A DNA stretch of 64,000 bases from Ancylobacter moscoviensis (GTDB lineage: Bacteria > Pseudomonadota > Alphaproteobacteria > Rhizobiales > Xanthobacteraceae). Both the position numbers and the translations under genes were made by a program. Location of the stretch: contig NZ_VMBP01000002.1 of assembly GCF_007559435.1 (NCBI RefSeq), forward strand, positions 785,667-849,666. The letters are read 5' to 3'. Positions 1 to 9,017 of the stretch are shown here, in pieces. Each line of letters begins with the position of its first letter. Within the stretch, counting starts at the first letter, position 1. The notes under the pieces were generated by a model. The model was not told the origin of the DNA and made no database searches. It was given only the letters and a program-made list of their open reading frames with translations.

Positions 1-297
1 ATCCTCGACAACGTGAACGCGATGACCACGAGCGAGGAAGGCAAGGGCATGTTCAGCGAGATCACCAGCGCCGCCGCCGAGGTGCGCAAGCTGGCCGCGA
101 ATCTCGACACGCGCACCGCCGAGCTTTCCGTCAACCTCAACAAGTTCACGGGGCCGGGCCTGCGCCAGTACGAGGCGCTGGCGGTGGACGGACGGCGCAC
201 CCTGTCCGAGATCGAGCGGGTTTTCCGCAACTTCGAACGCAACCCGCGCCAGTTCATCTTTGGCGGGACAAACGTCCCCAGCTACAGTGGGCGCTAG
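1..297 (+). CDS. MlaD/MCE-family protein, C-terminal part only
   Basis: Only the last 98 codons lie in the window; the frame is open to base 1, so the gene enters from the left. The visible part is helical and charged (for example AAAEVRKLAANLDTR) followed by the RNFERNPRQFIFGG ending that is typical of MlaD-type substrate-binding subunits of lipid ABC importers. By family knowledge these periplasmic, inner-membrane-anchored proteins carry phospholipids between outer and inner membrane with an MlaE permease and MlaF ATPase, which would lie upstream. The lipoprotein gene starting about 40 bases after this stop supports an Mla-type operon. The diagnostic MCE domain is outside the window, so the exact subfamily is not determined. 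Confidence 0.8.
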   Translation: MLDNVNAMTTSEEGKGMFSEITSAAAEVRKLAANLDTRTAELSVNLNKFTGPGLRQYEALAVDGRRTLSEIERVFRNFERNPRQFIFGGTNVPSYSGR

Positions 298-339
298 TCG
301 ATGGGGCTCTGGGGAACTCACGGGGGCAGGGGAGCAAAC

Positions 340-975
340 GTGACCTTTGACGAGACCGGTCGCAGCAAGCCGGAACACAGGCTTGCCGCGTGCGCCAGCG
401 TGCTGGCTGTTGCCCTGACGCTGGGTGGATGCGGCGCGCTGCTCGCCGGCGGCGACAAATCGGTGCCGACCTTCGACCTGACGGCTCCCGGAGACTTCAG
501 CGCGCCACGCCGCGGTACGGGACTGCTGGTGATCGGCCCGCCGAGCGCGCTGCAGGTGCTGGATACCGAGCGGATCGTCGTCGAGCCGGCGCCGGGCCAG
601 ATCACCTATCTCGACCGTGCCCAGTGGAGCGACCGCCTGCCGGCGCTGTTCCAGGCGCGGCTGATCGAGTCCTTCGAGAACGGCAATCGCGGCCGCTCGG
701 TCGGGCGTGCGGGCGACGGGCTCAGCGCCGACTACACGCTCCTGTCGGACCTCCGTGCCTTCGGGCTGCGCACCTCGGACGGGAGTGCCGAGGCCGTGGT
801 CGAGGTGTCGGTGAAGATCGTCGCCAGCAGCACGGGCCGGATCGCTGCGGCCGAGGTGTTCAGGGCCACGGCGCCGGCCGCCTCCACGAGCGGGCCCGAT
901 GCGACGCGGGCCATCGACGCGGCCTCGGACGAGGTGTTCGTCGAGATCGTGCGCTGGGCATCGAGTCGTTTCTGA
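340..975 (+). CDS. ABC-type transport auxiliary lipoprotein (MlaD-associated)
   Basis: Predicted 211-residue outer-membrane or periplasmic lipoprotein of the ABC_trans_aux family that partners MCE importers. A hydrophobic signal stretch (ASVLAVALTLGGC) ends in a lipobox LGGC, so the cysteine is probably the lipidated residue. The body contains the family-like repeats of short beta/alpha units around RIVVEPAPGQITYLDRAQWS. I chose the GTG at 340 because GGGGAG lies six bases upstream and the resulting signal peptide is of normal length; an ATG at 301, three bases after the preceding stop, is in frame and would add 13 residues. It follows the MlaD-like gene directly and is closed by a strong terminator, so it is the last gene of that operon. 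Confidence 0.8.
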   Translation: MTFDETGRSKPEHRLAACASVLAVALTLGGCGALLAGGDKSVPTFDLTAPGDFSAPRRGTGLLVIGPPSALQVLDTERIVVEPAPGQITYLDRAQWSDRLPALFQARLIESFENGNRGRSVGRAGDGLSADYTLLSDLRAFGLRTSDGSAEAVVEVSVKIVASSTGRIAAAEVFRATAPAASTSGPDATRAIDAASDEVFVEIVRWASSRF

Positions 976-1006
976 GGGTTACGGCCGATTCTTGAAGTGG
1001 AGGACG

Positions 1007-1031
1007 AGCCCGGCTTCGGCCGGGCTTTTTG
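1007..1031 (+). terminator. Rho-independent terminator after the MlaD/lipoprotein operon
   Basis: Perfect 8-bp stem AGCCCGGC/GCCGGGCT (1007-1014 and 1019-1026) with a TTCG tetraloop, followed by a run of five T. It lies about 30 bases after the lipoprotein stop. Confidence 0.93.
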
Positions 1032-1092
1032 TTATCGGTACGGGTGCCCAGATCCTCTCGATCTGTGTGTGTGCGGATCTTTCGACGGAAAC

Positions 1093-1120
1093 AAAAAAGG
1101 CGCGGCTCGCGCCGCGCCTT
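1093..1120 (-). terminator. Terminator of the groES-groEL operon
   Basis: Stem GGCGCGGC/GCCGCGCC (1099-1106 and 1111-1118) with a four-base loop. On the plus strand it is preceded by six A, which gives a six-T tract when read on the minus strand, so it is oriented to stop transcription leaving groEL. It lies about 125 bases past the groEL stop, beyond the duplicated tail. Confidence 0.88.
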
Positions 1121-1148
1121 TCTGCATTCGAAGGCAATTCGACTTCGA

Positions 1149-1206
1149 TCAGAAGTCCATTCCGCCCATGCCGCCGCCCGCTGAAGTCGGCTGATGCCGA
1201 CTTCAG
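1149..1206 (-). pseudogene. Duplicated groEL 3' tail plus hairpin
   Basis: Positions 1149-1180 match the true groEL end at 1245-1276 at 31 of 32 bases and, read on the minus strand, encode the same [13 protein letters not shown] ending. Next to it, 1181-1206 is a perfect hairpin of 11-bp arms CTGAAGTCGGC/GCCGACTTCAG with a TGAT loop. There is no open reading frame joining it to groEL because groEL stops at 1245. It is best read as a remnant of a duplication or of recombination with a second groEL copy, and is probably transcribed as part of the groEL 3' untranslated region. Confidence 0.75.
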
Positions 1207-1244
1207 GTTTCTGGCGTTTCGCCGGGCGGCTTCGGTGGGCGTCC

Positions 1245-2915
<1,671 letters not shown>

Positions 2916-2926
2916 TCAGGGCTGCC

Positions 2927-3241
2927 TCACGCGGCCTTCTTGGCCGCGGTGGTGCCTTCCAGCACGCCGAGAATGTCGGCTTCCTTCATGATGAGGTAAT
3001 CGACGCCGTCGATCTTGACCTCGGTGCCCGACCACTTGCCGAACAGCACGCGGTCGCCGGCCTTGAGGTCGGGCGGCACGAGCTTGCCGGCCTCGTCGCG
3101 GCCGCCGGGGCCGACGGCGACGACCTCGCCCTGCGAGGGCTTTTCCTTGGCGGTGTCGGGAATGATGATGCCGCCCGCGGTCTTCTCTTCCGCATCGATG
3201 CGCTTGACCACGACCCGGTCATGCAGGGGACGGAACTTCAT
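2927..3241 (-). CDS. groES: Co-chaperonin GroES (Hsp10)
   Basis: A 104-residue lid protein that caps the GroEL cavity. The sequence [14 protein letters not shown], the mobile-loop region ([17 protein letters not shown]) and the roof region are all present at usual length. The start at 3241 is preceded by GGAGAG; an upstream in-frame codon would add a 23-residue tail not found in the family, so I rejected it. First gene of the groES-groEL operon. A slightly longer Ala/Lys-rich end ([10 protein letters not shown]) follows the usual last strand. Confidence 0.98.
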   Translation of the reverse strand: MKFRPLHDRVVVKRIDAEEKTAGGIIIPDTAKEKPSQGEVVAVGPGGRDEAGKLVPPDLKAGDRVLFGKWSGTEVKIDGVDYLIMKEADILGVLEGTTAAKKAA

Positions 3242-3381
3242 CGGTTCTCTCCAAATCCTGAACGATCGCTTGATCCGGTAAGGCGCGGCTGGCGAGGACA
3301 TGCGCCCCACGTTCCCGGCGGCTTACCGTGGGGACATCTAGGCGGCGGGAAAATGCCGCGCAAGGTGCGCCCGGGAAAAAA

Positions 3382-3408
3382 TTAGCAGTCATCAGCGGTG
3401 AGTGCCAA
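3382..3408. promoter_or_regulatory. CIRCE element (HrcA operator) upstream of groES
   Basis: TTAGCAGTC, nine-base spacer, GAGTGCCAA. This differs from the consensus TTAGCACTC-N9-GAGTGCTAA at one base in each arm. It lies about 140 bases upstream of the groES start. HrcA repression through CIRCE is established for heat-shock operons of alphaproteobacteria, and the location makes this assignment secure. On the minus strand a CTGACA hexamer stands about 17 bases before the element and could be the -35 box of the same promoter. Confidence 0.93.
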
Positions 3409-3467
3409 CGGTTAATCCGCCGCTTTGTCAGCACTCCGTCGTCTATGCTGCCAAGGCATTGATATCG

Positions 3468-3491
3468 AAGGTTAATTTAGAAATTAACCTT
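3468..3491. repeat. Perfect 11-bp inverted repeat upstream of usg
   Basis: AAGGTTAATTT (3468-3478), two bases, AAATTAACCTT (3481-3491). It is AT-rich against a GC-rich background and sits between the divergent groES promoter and usg. It has no T-tract, so it looks more like an operator or a processed 5' hairpin than a terminator. The whole gap 3242-3547 holds only this, the CIRCE element and the usg ribosome-binding site. Confidence 0.7.
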
Positions 3492-3547
3492 GCCGAAGGA
3501 CGGGGCCGGCCGCACGAATCGGATTCGTTCGCGAAAGGAGGTTCCGC

Positions 3548-3862
3548 ATGGCAGGACATGGGGCATCGCCGCATGGCGTGGCGTCGCAGGGAGCGGTATC
3601 GGAGGATTTCCGCAGGCAGCTCGCAGGCTACGGGCTGACCACCGCGCAGATCCTCTACCGCATGCCGGATCATCCGGCGATCCTGCAAACCTATCTCTGG
3701 CAGCACTACGATCTGTGCCCGCATTTTCCCGAGCTGAACCGTTTCCTGGAGTTCTGGAAGCGGGAGCTGGAGGGGCCGCTGCACTCGGTGACCATCGCCC
3801 ATGCACGGCTCGTCAAGCCGGCGGAATTGCGCAGCGTGGACGGCGTGTTCCGCCTGAACTGA
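3548..3862 (+). CDS. usg: Usg family protein
   Basis: A 104-residue protein with the family signature GYGLTTAQILYRMPDHP and the WKRELEGPLHSVTIAHARL stretch. The Usg family is small, conserved in alphaproteobacteria and has no established biochemical role; the name comes from an open frame upstream of trp genes. The start is certain: a near-perfect AAAGGAGG Shine-Dalgarno sequence (3535-3542) precedes the ATG. It is transcribed away from groESL. No trp genes are nearby, so the context adds nothing about function. Confidence 0.93.
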   Translation: MAGHGASPHGVASQGAVSEDFRRQLAGYGLTTAQILYRMPDHPAILQTYLWQHYDLCPHFPELNRFLEFWKRELEGPLHSVTIAHARLVKPAELRSVDGVFRLN

Positions 3863-3937
3863 GCCGATATCACCAACGGGCCTTTTGACCGGGCTGCCCT
3901 CTTCTTGTCGCTTCCGACGTGCTATGAGGGCGGCGAA

Positions 3938-4591
3938 ATGGGTGCCGCCCCCGGCGTCCGTACCGGAAGCAGGCACCTGGTCAGGCCCTTGGATCATCGC
4001 TCACCGCGCACGTCGGAGCTGCTCTCCGCGATCGTCACCGCCCATTCGGCGGAACGCATCGGCGTGGGCGAGATCGTGCACGCCCTGCGCAACCGCGCCT
4101 TCGGCCTGTCGATCCTGCTGCTCGGCCTGCCCAACTGCCTGCCGATGCCGCCGGGCCTGCCGGTTATCTGCGGCGTGCTGCTGTGCCTCGTCGGCGTGCA
4201 GATGGTGATGGGGCGCGATGAGCTCTGGCTGCCGCGCTGGCTGGCGAACCGGACGATCTCGCGCGCGCTGCTGGAGAAGATCGTCAACGGCTCGCTGAAA
4301 TGGATCCGCCGCTTCGAGGGCTATTCGCGCCCGCGGCTGCCCTATTTCTCCTCGCCGTCGGCGCGCTTCGTGCTGGGCGGCATGGTGGTGCTGCTCGGCC
4401 TGCTGCTGCTGCTGCCGATCCCGATCTTCGGCAATCTGCCGCCGGGCATCGCCGTCGTCATCCTCGGCCTCGGGCTGGTGGAGCGCGACGGCGTGTTCAT
4501 CGCCGCCGGCGTCGTCGCCACGCTGATCAGCCTCGGCGTCATGGGCCTGTTGAGCTGGCTGCTGTTCCAGGGCGCGCTGGCTGTCATCTGA
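3938..4591 (+). CDS. ExoD-family exopolysaccharide synthesis protein
   Basis: About 217 residues with four or five hydrophobic segments; the pattern LLLGLPNCLPMPPGLPVICG matches the ExoD family (PF06055). ExoD was named for effects on exopolysaccharide and alkaline tolerance in Sinorhizobium; its molecular action is not settled. The charged middle (WIRRFEGYSRPRLP) separates two membrane hairpins, and the second half repeats the P-I-P-G-N-LPPG theme of the first, suggesting an internal duplication. Start 3938 is chosen over 3905 because GAGGGCGG lies just upstream. It stands convergent to the SDR gene with 23 bases between stops. Confidence 0.88.
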   Translation: MGAAPGVRTGSRHLVRPLDHRSPRTSELLSAIVTAHSAERIGVGEIVHALRNRAFGLSILLLGLPNCLPMPPGLPVICGVLLCLVGVQMVMGRDELWLPRWLANRTISRALLEKIVNGSLKWIRRFEGYSRPRLPYFSSPSARFVLGGMVVLLGLLLLLPIPIFGNLPPGIAVVILGLGLVERDGVFIAAGVVATLISLGVMGLLSWLLFQGALAVI

Positions 4592-4614
4592 CGTCCCGCC
4601 CGCCGGTTGGCGTC

Positions 4615-5361
4615 TCACCCCCGCCCGACGAAGGGAGCGCTGGTCGCCATGATGGTCATGGTCAGCACGTTGGCGTCGAGCGGCAAGCTCGCCATGTAGG
4701 CGACGGCGCGGCCGGCGTGGACGGGATCGAAGGTCGGCTCGACCATGATCTGGCCGTTGGCCTGGAGGATGCCGGTCTTCATTTTCACCGCCATGTCGGT
4801 GTCGGCATTGCCGATATCGATCTGCCCGCAGGCGATGTTATGGGCCCGGCCTTCCAGCGCGACCTGCTTGGTGAGGCCGGTGACGGCGTGCTTGGTTGCC
4901 GTGTAGGGGCCGGTCAGCGGGCGCGGGGCGTGGGCGGAGATCGAGCCGTTGTTGATGATGCGGCCGCCCTTGGGGTCCTGCGCCTTCATCAGCCGGATGG
5001 CGTGCTGCGTGCACAGGAACACGCCGGTGAGGTTCACATTCACCACGCGCTGCCAGTCTTCCAGCGGAATGTCCTCGATCGGCGTCGCAGCGGACCAGCC
5101 GCCGGCATTGTTGAACAGGACGTCCAGCCGGCCGAAGCGCGCGGCGACGGTGTCGAACAGGGCGGAGACGGAGGCGGGGGCGCTGATGTCCGCGGTGACG
5201 ACGTGCCCCTTGCCGTCGAGGCTCGCCGCCACGGCGTCGAGCGGCTCGGCCCGGCGCCCGGTGAGCACGACGGTGAAGCCGGCCTCGCCAAGGGCGAGCG
5301 CGGCGGCCTTGCCGATGCCGGTGCCGGCGCCGGTGACGAGGGCGATGCGATTGGCGTTCAT
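4615..5361 (-). CDS. SDR family NAD(P)-dependent oxidoreductase
   Basis: A 248-residue classical short-chain dehydrogenase. It has the Rossmann TGAGTGIG motif near residue 11, NNAGG near residue 86, the catalytic N-S-Y-K set (SISAHAP then YTATKHAV) and a typical C-terminal substrate loop. The start is fixed by GGGAGG a few bases upstream of [11 protein letters not shown]. The substrate cannot be told from sequence. It is divergent from a 23-residue membrane peptide gene with about 150 bases between their starts. Confidence 0.92.
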   Translation of the reverse strand: MNANRIALVTGAGTGIGKAAALALGEAGFTVVLTGRRAEPLDAVAASLDGKGHVVTADISAPASVSALFDTVAARFGRLDVLFNNAGGWSAATPIEDIPLEDWQRVVNVNLTGVFLCTQHAIRLMKAQDPKGGRIINNGSISAHAPRPLTGPYTATKHAVTGLTKQVALEGRAHNIACGQIDIGNADTDMAVKMKTGILQANGQIMVEPTFDPVHAGRAVAYMASLPLDANVLTMTIMATSAPFVGRG

Positions 5362-5514
5362 GTGTTTCCTCCCGAGGCGGGCGAAGATGGACGAGGTGCC
5401 GGCGGCGGACAAGCCGCATATCCCGCATCGCTCTTCGTCGACGGCGGGAACCTCGAAGAGATGTCCGCGTTAAAGCTGCATAGGACAAGTCATTCTGACG
5501 GGAGGTGAACGATC

Positions 5515-5586
5515 ATGCCCGCCATTCTGATGTGGCTCATCGGTATTCCGATTCCGATCATCATTCTTTTGTACCTCATTACCTGA
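5515..5586 (+). CDS. Small hydrophobic membrane peptide, 23 residues
   Basis: ATG at 5515 with a strong GGGAGGTGAACG Shine-Dalgarno region, stop TGA at 5584. The product is one transmembrane segment rich in Ile, Leu and Pro (core LIGIPIPIIILLYLIT) with almost no charged residues. A hairpin terminator follows the stop by about 20 bases, so it looks like a complete stand-alone gene. Very short peptides of this composition occur in Rhizobiales genomes but have no known function to my knowledge. Confidence rests on ribosome-binding site, terminator and composition rather than on homology. Confidence 0.65.
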   Translation: MPAILMWLIGIPIPIIILLYLIT

Positions 5587-5607
5587 CGAATGAGGGACGC
5601 CCAAGCA

Positions 5608-5643
5608 GAAGGGCCGGTCGCAGCGATGCGTCCGGCCCTTTCT
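5608..5643. terminator. Hairpin terminator between the membrane peptide and the Anbu gene
   Basis: AAGGGCCGG (5609-5617) pairs with CCGGCCCTT (5632-5640) around a 14-base loop, followed by TTTCTTCT. It lies between convergent genes and may serve both strands, though the T-rich side favours the plus strand. Confidence 0.75.
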
Positions 5644-5651
5644 TCTGGCGA

Positions 5652-6398
5652 TCAGCGCTGACGCCCGTAGGGCGGGCGCGGAATGGCGGTGTGCGCGGCG
5701 CGCAGGGCCGCCGACCAGCGCTCGCGCAGGTCGTGGAAATAGGGCTCACCCGGCTCGATGCGGTAGTTCAGCTCGGAATGGCCGGCATCCCGCCGCGCCA
5801 CGAGAATGTCGATCGGCATGCCGACGCCGAGATTGGAGCGCATGGTCGAATCCATCGAGATCAGGCCCGACTTCAGCGCGTCGTAGAGGTCCATGTCAAA
5901 GCCGATCGAGCGGTCCAGCACCGGCTTGCCGTATTTGTGCTCGCCGATCTGCAGGAAGGGCGTGTCGCTCGTGCACTCGATGAAGTTGCCGGCCGAGTAG
6001 ATCATGAACAGCCGCATCCGGCCGCCATTCACCTGCCCGCCGAACAGGAAGGAGACGTCGAAGCGGACGTCGGCGTCCTTCAGCGCGTCTCCATAAAGCT
6101 CGTAGACGTGACGCACCGCGCGGCCGACGAGCTGCGTTGCCCGGAACATCGACGAGCAGGTGGAGAGCGTCTCCTTCTGCCCGGTTTCCGGATTGTCGAG
6201 ACCTTCCTGCAGCGTGCTGATCACGGCCTGGGAGATGGAGAGGTTGCCGGCGGTGGAGAGCGCCAGCACATGCCGGCCGGGCTCCTCGAACACGTGGAGC
6301 TTGCGGAAGGTCGACACGTTGTCGAGCCCCGCATTGGTCCGGGTGTCGGCGATCATGACGAGGCCGTCACGCACCAGGATACCGCAACAATAGGTCAT
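5652..6398 (-). CDS. Anbu (bacterial proteasome-like) peptidase
   Basis: A 248-residue proteasome-type Ntn hydrolase of the Anbu family. The N-terminus MTYCCGILVRDGLV gives the expected Thr2 nucleophile after removal of Met, and IADTRTNAG carries the conserved Asp/Arg region of this fold. Anbu proteins form helical or ring-like assemblies of proteasome beta-type subunits; their substrate is not known. It is the last gene of a minus-strand set with transglutaminase, alpha-E and ATP-grasp genes, the classical Anbu neighbourhood, and lies 145 bases after the transglutaminase stop, so it may also have its own promoter. Confidence 0.94.
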   Translation of the reverse strand: MTYCCGILVRDGLVMIADTRTNAGLDNVSTFRKLHVFEEPGRHVLALSTAGNLSISQAVISTLQEGLDNPETGQKETLSTCSSMFRATQLVGRAVRHVYELYGDALKDADVRFDVSFLFGGQVNGGRMRLFMIYSAGNFIECTSDTPFLQIGEHKYGKPVLDRSIGFDMDLYDALKSGLISMDSTMRSNLGVGMPIDILVARRDAGHSELNYRIEPGEPYFHDLRERWSAALRAAHTAIPRPPYGRQR

Positions 6399-6543
6399 GA
6401 AAGGCGCTTTCCCCTACGCCGCCGGTGCCCCTGGCTGGCGGCCGCTCCCGCGCCCTTATAACGGGGCGCTTTCCTGCCCGGCAACCCGGCTCCGGCCGAT
6501 CCGGCGGCTCGCCCGATCGGCTAGGGCCGGGTAAAAAATGTTC

Positions 6544-7380
6544 CTAGCCCTGAATCTGCCGGCTCGACTGGTCGACCTTGAGGGCGACGGTGAGGTTCTC
6601 GTCGCCGCCGCCATAGCGGTTGCCTCGTACCGGCGCGGCGCCGAGATAATCGAGGCCGACCGCGACCCTCACATAGGAATCGGTCGGGCACTGGCGGTTG
6701 GCGGCATCGAACCCGACCCAGCCGAGCCCTTCCACATAGGCTTCCGCCCAGGCATGGCCCGCCTGATGCCCGGCGCGCTGTTCCGGTTCCGCGCCGTCGC
6801 CGACCAGATAGCCGCTGACATAGCGGGCGGGCATGCCGAGATGGCGCGCGCAGGCGGAGAAGATGTGCGCGAAATCCTGGCAGACACCGCGCTTGAGCTG
6901 AAAGGCCTCCGCCGCCGCGGTCGAGGCGTGGGTCGGGTCGGGATCGAAGGTCATGGAATCCGCGATCGCGTCCATCAGCCGGTGGAGCCGGGCGATGCGA
7001 TCGCCCTCGCCGGTGCCGGCAGTCTCGGCGAAGGCGACGAGGTCGGCATCCATGGCGGTGAGGTCGGTGCCGCGCAGGAACAGGGACGGCGGGAAGCGCT
7101 CGCTGATGCCGCGTATGACGCCGGCGGTATCCTGCGTCTCGATCTCGCCTTCGACCAGCACCCGCAATTCGCCGATGGGCCCTTCAAGGGCGAAGGTGTG
7201 GGTGAGGTTGCCGAAAGCGTCCTCGTGCGACCGCAGCCGGCAGCCTTCCGACACGTCGATGCGCCATAAGACGACATACTGGCCGTCATGGTTGCGGGGC
7301 GTCAGGCGCAGGGTCTGGATCGCGCCGTTGGCCGGCGGATCGTAGCTGTAGGTGGTGGCGTGGTTCACATGAATACGCAT
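6544..7380 (-). CDS. Transglutaminase-like protein of the Anbu operon
   Basis: A 278-residue protein: an N-terminal bacterial transglutaminase-like beta domain (MRIHVNHATTYSYDPPANG) and a C-terminal cysteine-peptidase-type core. The catalytic triad is visible as Cys in RGVCQDFAHIF, His in GHAWAEAYV and Asp in WVGFDAANR. Family members are predicted to hydrolyse or transfer peptide or isopeptide amides; in Anbu operons they are thought to act with the ATP-grasp enzyme. The start follows the alpha-E stop by 14 bases. A longer open frame running upstream belongs to the antisense of nothing real and overlaps alpha-E, so it was not used. Confidence 0.93.
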   Translation of the reverse strand: MRIHVNHATTYSYDPPANGAIQTLRLTPRNHDGQYVVLWRIDVSEGCRLRSHEDAFGNLTHTFALEGPIGELRVLVEGEIETQDTAGVIRGISERFPPSLFLRGTDLTAMDADLVAFAETAGTGEGDRIARLHRLMDAIADSMTFDPDPTHASTAAAEAFQLKRGVCQDFAHIFSACARHLGMPARYVSGYLVGDGAEPEQRAGHQAGHAWAEAYVEGLGWVGFDAANRQCPTDSYVRVAVGLDYLGAAPVRGNRYGGGDENLTVALKVDQSSRQIQG

Positions 7381-7394
7381 GACGCGAAACCGGG

Positions 7395-8339
7395 TCAGAG
7401 CAGGTATTGCTCGGTGACGGTGGAGCCGAGGCGGTTGTTCTCGAAGACGAAGGAATCGATGAATTCGTGCAGTCCGGTCTGGAAGATGTCCTCCATCCGG
7501 CTGTTGCCGAGCTTGGTGAGCGTCGAGCGGGCGAGGCGCTGCGCGCTGCCCTGCCGGCCGTAATAGGCGGCGATGTCGTCGAGATAGCGCGTGATGTTCT
7601 GGTAGCAGCTCGTCAGCGAGCGCGGCATCTGCGCGTTGAGGATGAGCAGATCCGCCACCAGCCACGGCTTCACGCTCTCGCGGTAGACCCAGTGGAAGCT
7701 GGTGAGCGCCGAGACCGAGCGCAGGATCGAGGCCCACTGGAAGTAGTCGAGCGGGCCGCCGATGTGCTCGGAATCCGGCAGCAGCACATGGTACTTCACG
7801 TCGAGGATGCGCGCGGTGTTGTCCGCGCGCTCGACATACATGCCCACGCGCGAGAACCAGAAGGCGTCGTTGCGCAGCATGGTGCGGTAGGCGGCGCCGT
7901 CGAAGCGCAGCGAGGTCTCCTTCACGAAGGAAAGGAAGCGGGCGAGTTCCTCGCGGGTCATGTCCTTGGTGGAGTAGCGCTTCAGCTCCAGCCAGGCGGA
8001 ATTGATGGTCTCCCACATCTCCATGGTGAGCGCGGTGCGCACCGAGCGGGCATTGGTGCGGGCGATCTCGAAGCAGTTGCGGATGGAGGAGGGGTTTTCC
8101 GGCGCGAAGGCGAGGAAATTGACCACGTTCTGCTCGTTGGTCTCCTCGCCATGGACCTGCTTGAACAGGTCGGCACAGCCGGCGGTGAGCAGGGCCGAAC
8201 GCCACTCATTGGTCGAGCCGCCATAGGCCGCCGGCAGCTGGGCGAGGCGCTGGGTGACGTCCAGAATACGCGCGAGGCAGTCCGCCCGCTCCATGTAGCG
8301 GGACAGCCAGTAGAGATTGTCGGCAGTGCGAGAAAGCAT
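7395..8339 (-). CDS. Alpha-E domain protein
   Basis: A 314-residue all-helical protein of the alpha-E family (COG2307), recognised by the start MLSRTADNLYWLSRYMERAD and by the repeated W/R/E-rich helices (RADNTARILDVKY). No catalytic activity is established; comparative genomics ties the family to circularly permuted ATP-grasp and transglutaminase proteins in a putative peptide-forming or peptide-modifying pathway. It sits 12 bases after the LysE-type gene and 14 before the transglutaminase gene, so translational coupling in one transcript is likely. Confidence 0.93.
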   Translation of the reverse strand: MLSRTADNLYWLSRYMERADCLARILDVTQRLAQLPAAYGGSTNEWRSALLTAGCADLFKQVHGEETNEQNVVNFLAFAPENPSSIRNCFEIARTNARSVRTALTMEMWETINSAWLELKRYSTKDMTREELARFLSFVKETSLRFDGAAYRTMLRNDAFWFSRVGMYVERADNTARILDVKYHVLLPDSEHIGGPLDYFQWASILRSVSALTSFHWVYRESVKPWLVADLLILNAQMPRSLTSCYQNITRYLDDIAAYYGRQGSAQRLARSTLTKLGNSRMEDIFQTGLHEFIDSFVFENNRLGSTVTEQYLL

Positions 8340-8351
8340 GGGAACCGCGTT

Positions 8352-8975
8352 CTATTTGGCGTGGCGCCAGGCAAGCGTGGTGACGCCCGCCGCGATCAGG
8401 AGGGAGCCGCCGACCCGGTTGAAGGTGGCGACGAGGCGCGGGCTGCGCACCGCGCCGCGCAGGCGGCCGGCGAGCAGCGCGTAGCCGAAGGCGTTGGCGG
8501 CGGCGAGCGCAAGGAAGGTGGTCTCGAAGACCGCCATCTGCGTGAGGAAGTCGCCGGCGGGATCGAGGAACTGCGGCAGGAAGGCCACGAAGAAGGTGAT
8601 GCTCTTCGGGTTCAGCGCGGTGACAATCCAGGCGTGCAGCATCATCCGCCATGTCGGGCCGGCCGCGCGGGCCTCGCCGAAGGAGGGGGCGCCGCCCGCC
8701 CGCCAGAGCTTGATGCCGAGCCAGATGAGATAGGCCGCGCCGATCCATTTGAGGACGGTGAACAGCGTCGCCGAGGTCGCCAGCAGGGCGCCGAGGCCGA
8801 GCATGGAGAGCGTCATCGCGGTGAAGTCGCCGAGCGCCACGCCCAGCGCGACCGGGAACGCTACCCGGCGCCCCTGGCCGAGCGCGTAGGAGACGACGAG
8901 CAGGATGGTCGGCCCGGGTATCACCAGCAGGACCGCCGAGGCGGCGACGAAGGCCAGCCATGTCTCTATCGGCAT
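8352..8975 (-). CDS. LysE family amino-acid exporter inserted in the Anbu operon
   Basis: A 207-residue inner-membrane protein with about six transmembrane helices and the LysE/RhtB signature (VIPGPTILLVVSYALGQG near the N-terminus, TALNPKSITFFVAFLPQF in the middle). LysE proteins export amino acids or small derivatives. It lies between the ATP-grasp gene (42 bases upstream) and the alpha-E gene (12 bases downstream) on the same strand, so it is very probably co-transcribed. LysE is not a usual member of Anbu operons as I know them; it may export a product, or be a chance insertion. The substrate cannot be inferred from sequence. Confidence 0.92.
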   Translation of the reverse strand: MPIETWLAFVAASAVLLVIPGPTILLVVSYALGQGRRVAFPVALGVALGDFTAMTLSMLGLGALLATSATLFTVLKWIGAAYLIWLGIKLWRAGGAPSFGEARAAGPTWRMMLHAWIVTALNPKSITFFVAFLPQFLDPAGDFLTQMAVFETTFLALAAANAFGYALLAGRLRGAVRSPRLVATFNRVGGSLLIAAGVTTLAWRHAK

Positions 8976-9017
8976 CGGTGCTCCCTCCCGTTCTCGGGAC
9001 TTCCCTGAATCGCGGCC

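Noticed and set aside
6544..8205. 553-codon frame making a longer transglutaminase
   Set aside because: The extra N-terminal part lies over the alpha-E gene in another frame and is Arg/Pro-rich; the family start MRIHVNHATTYSY is at 7380.
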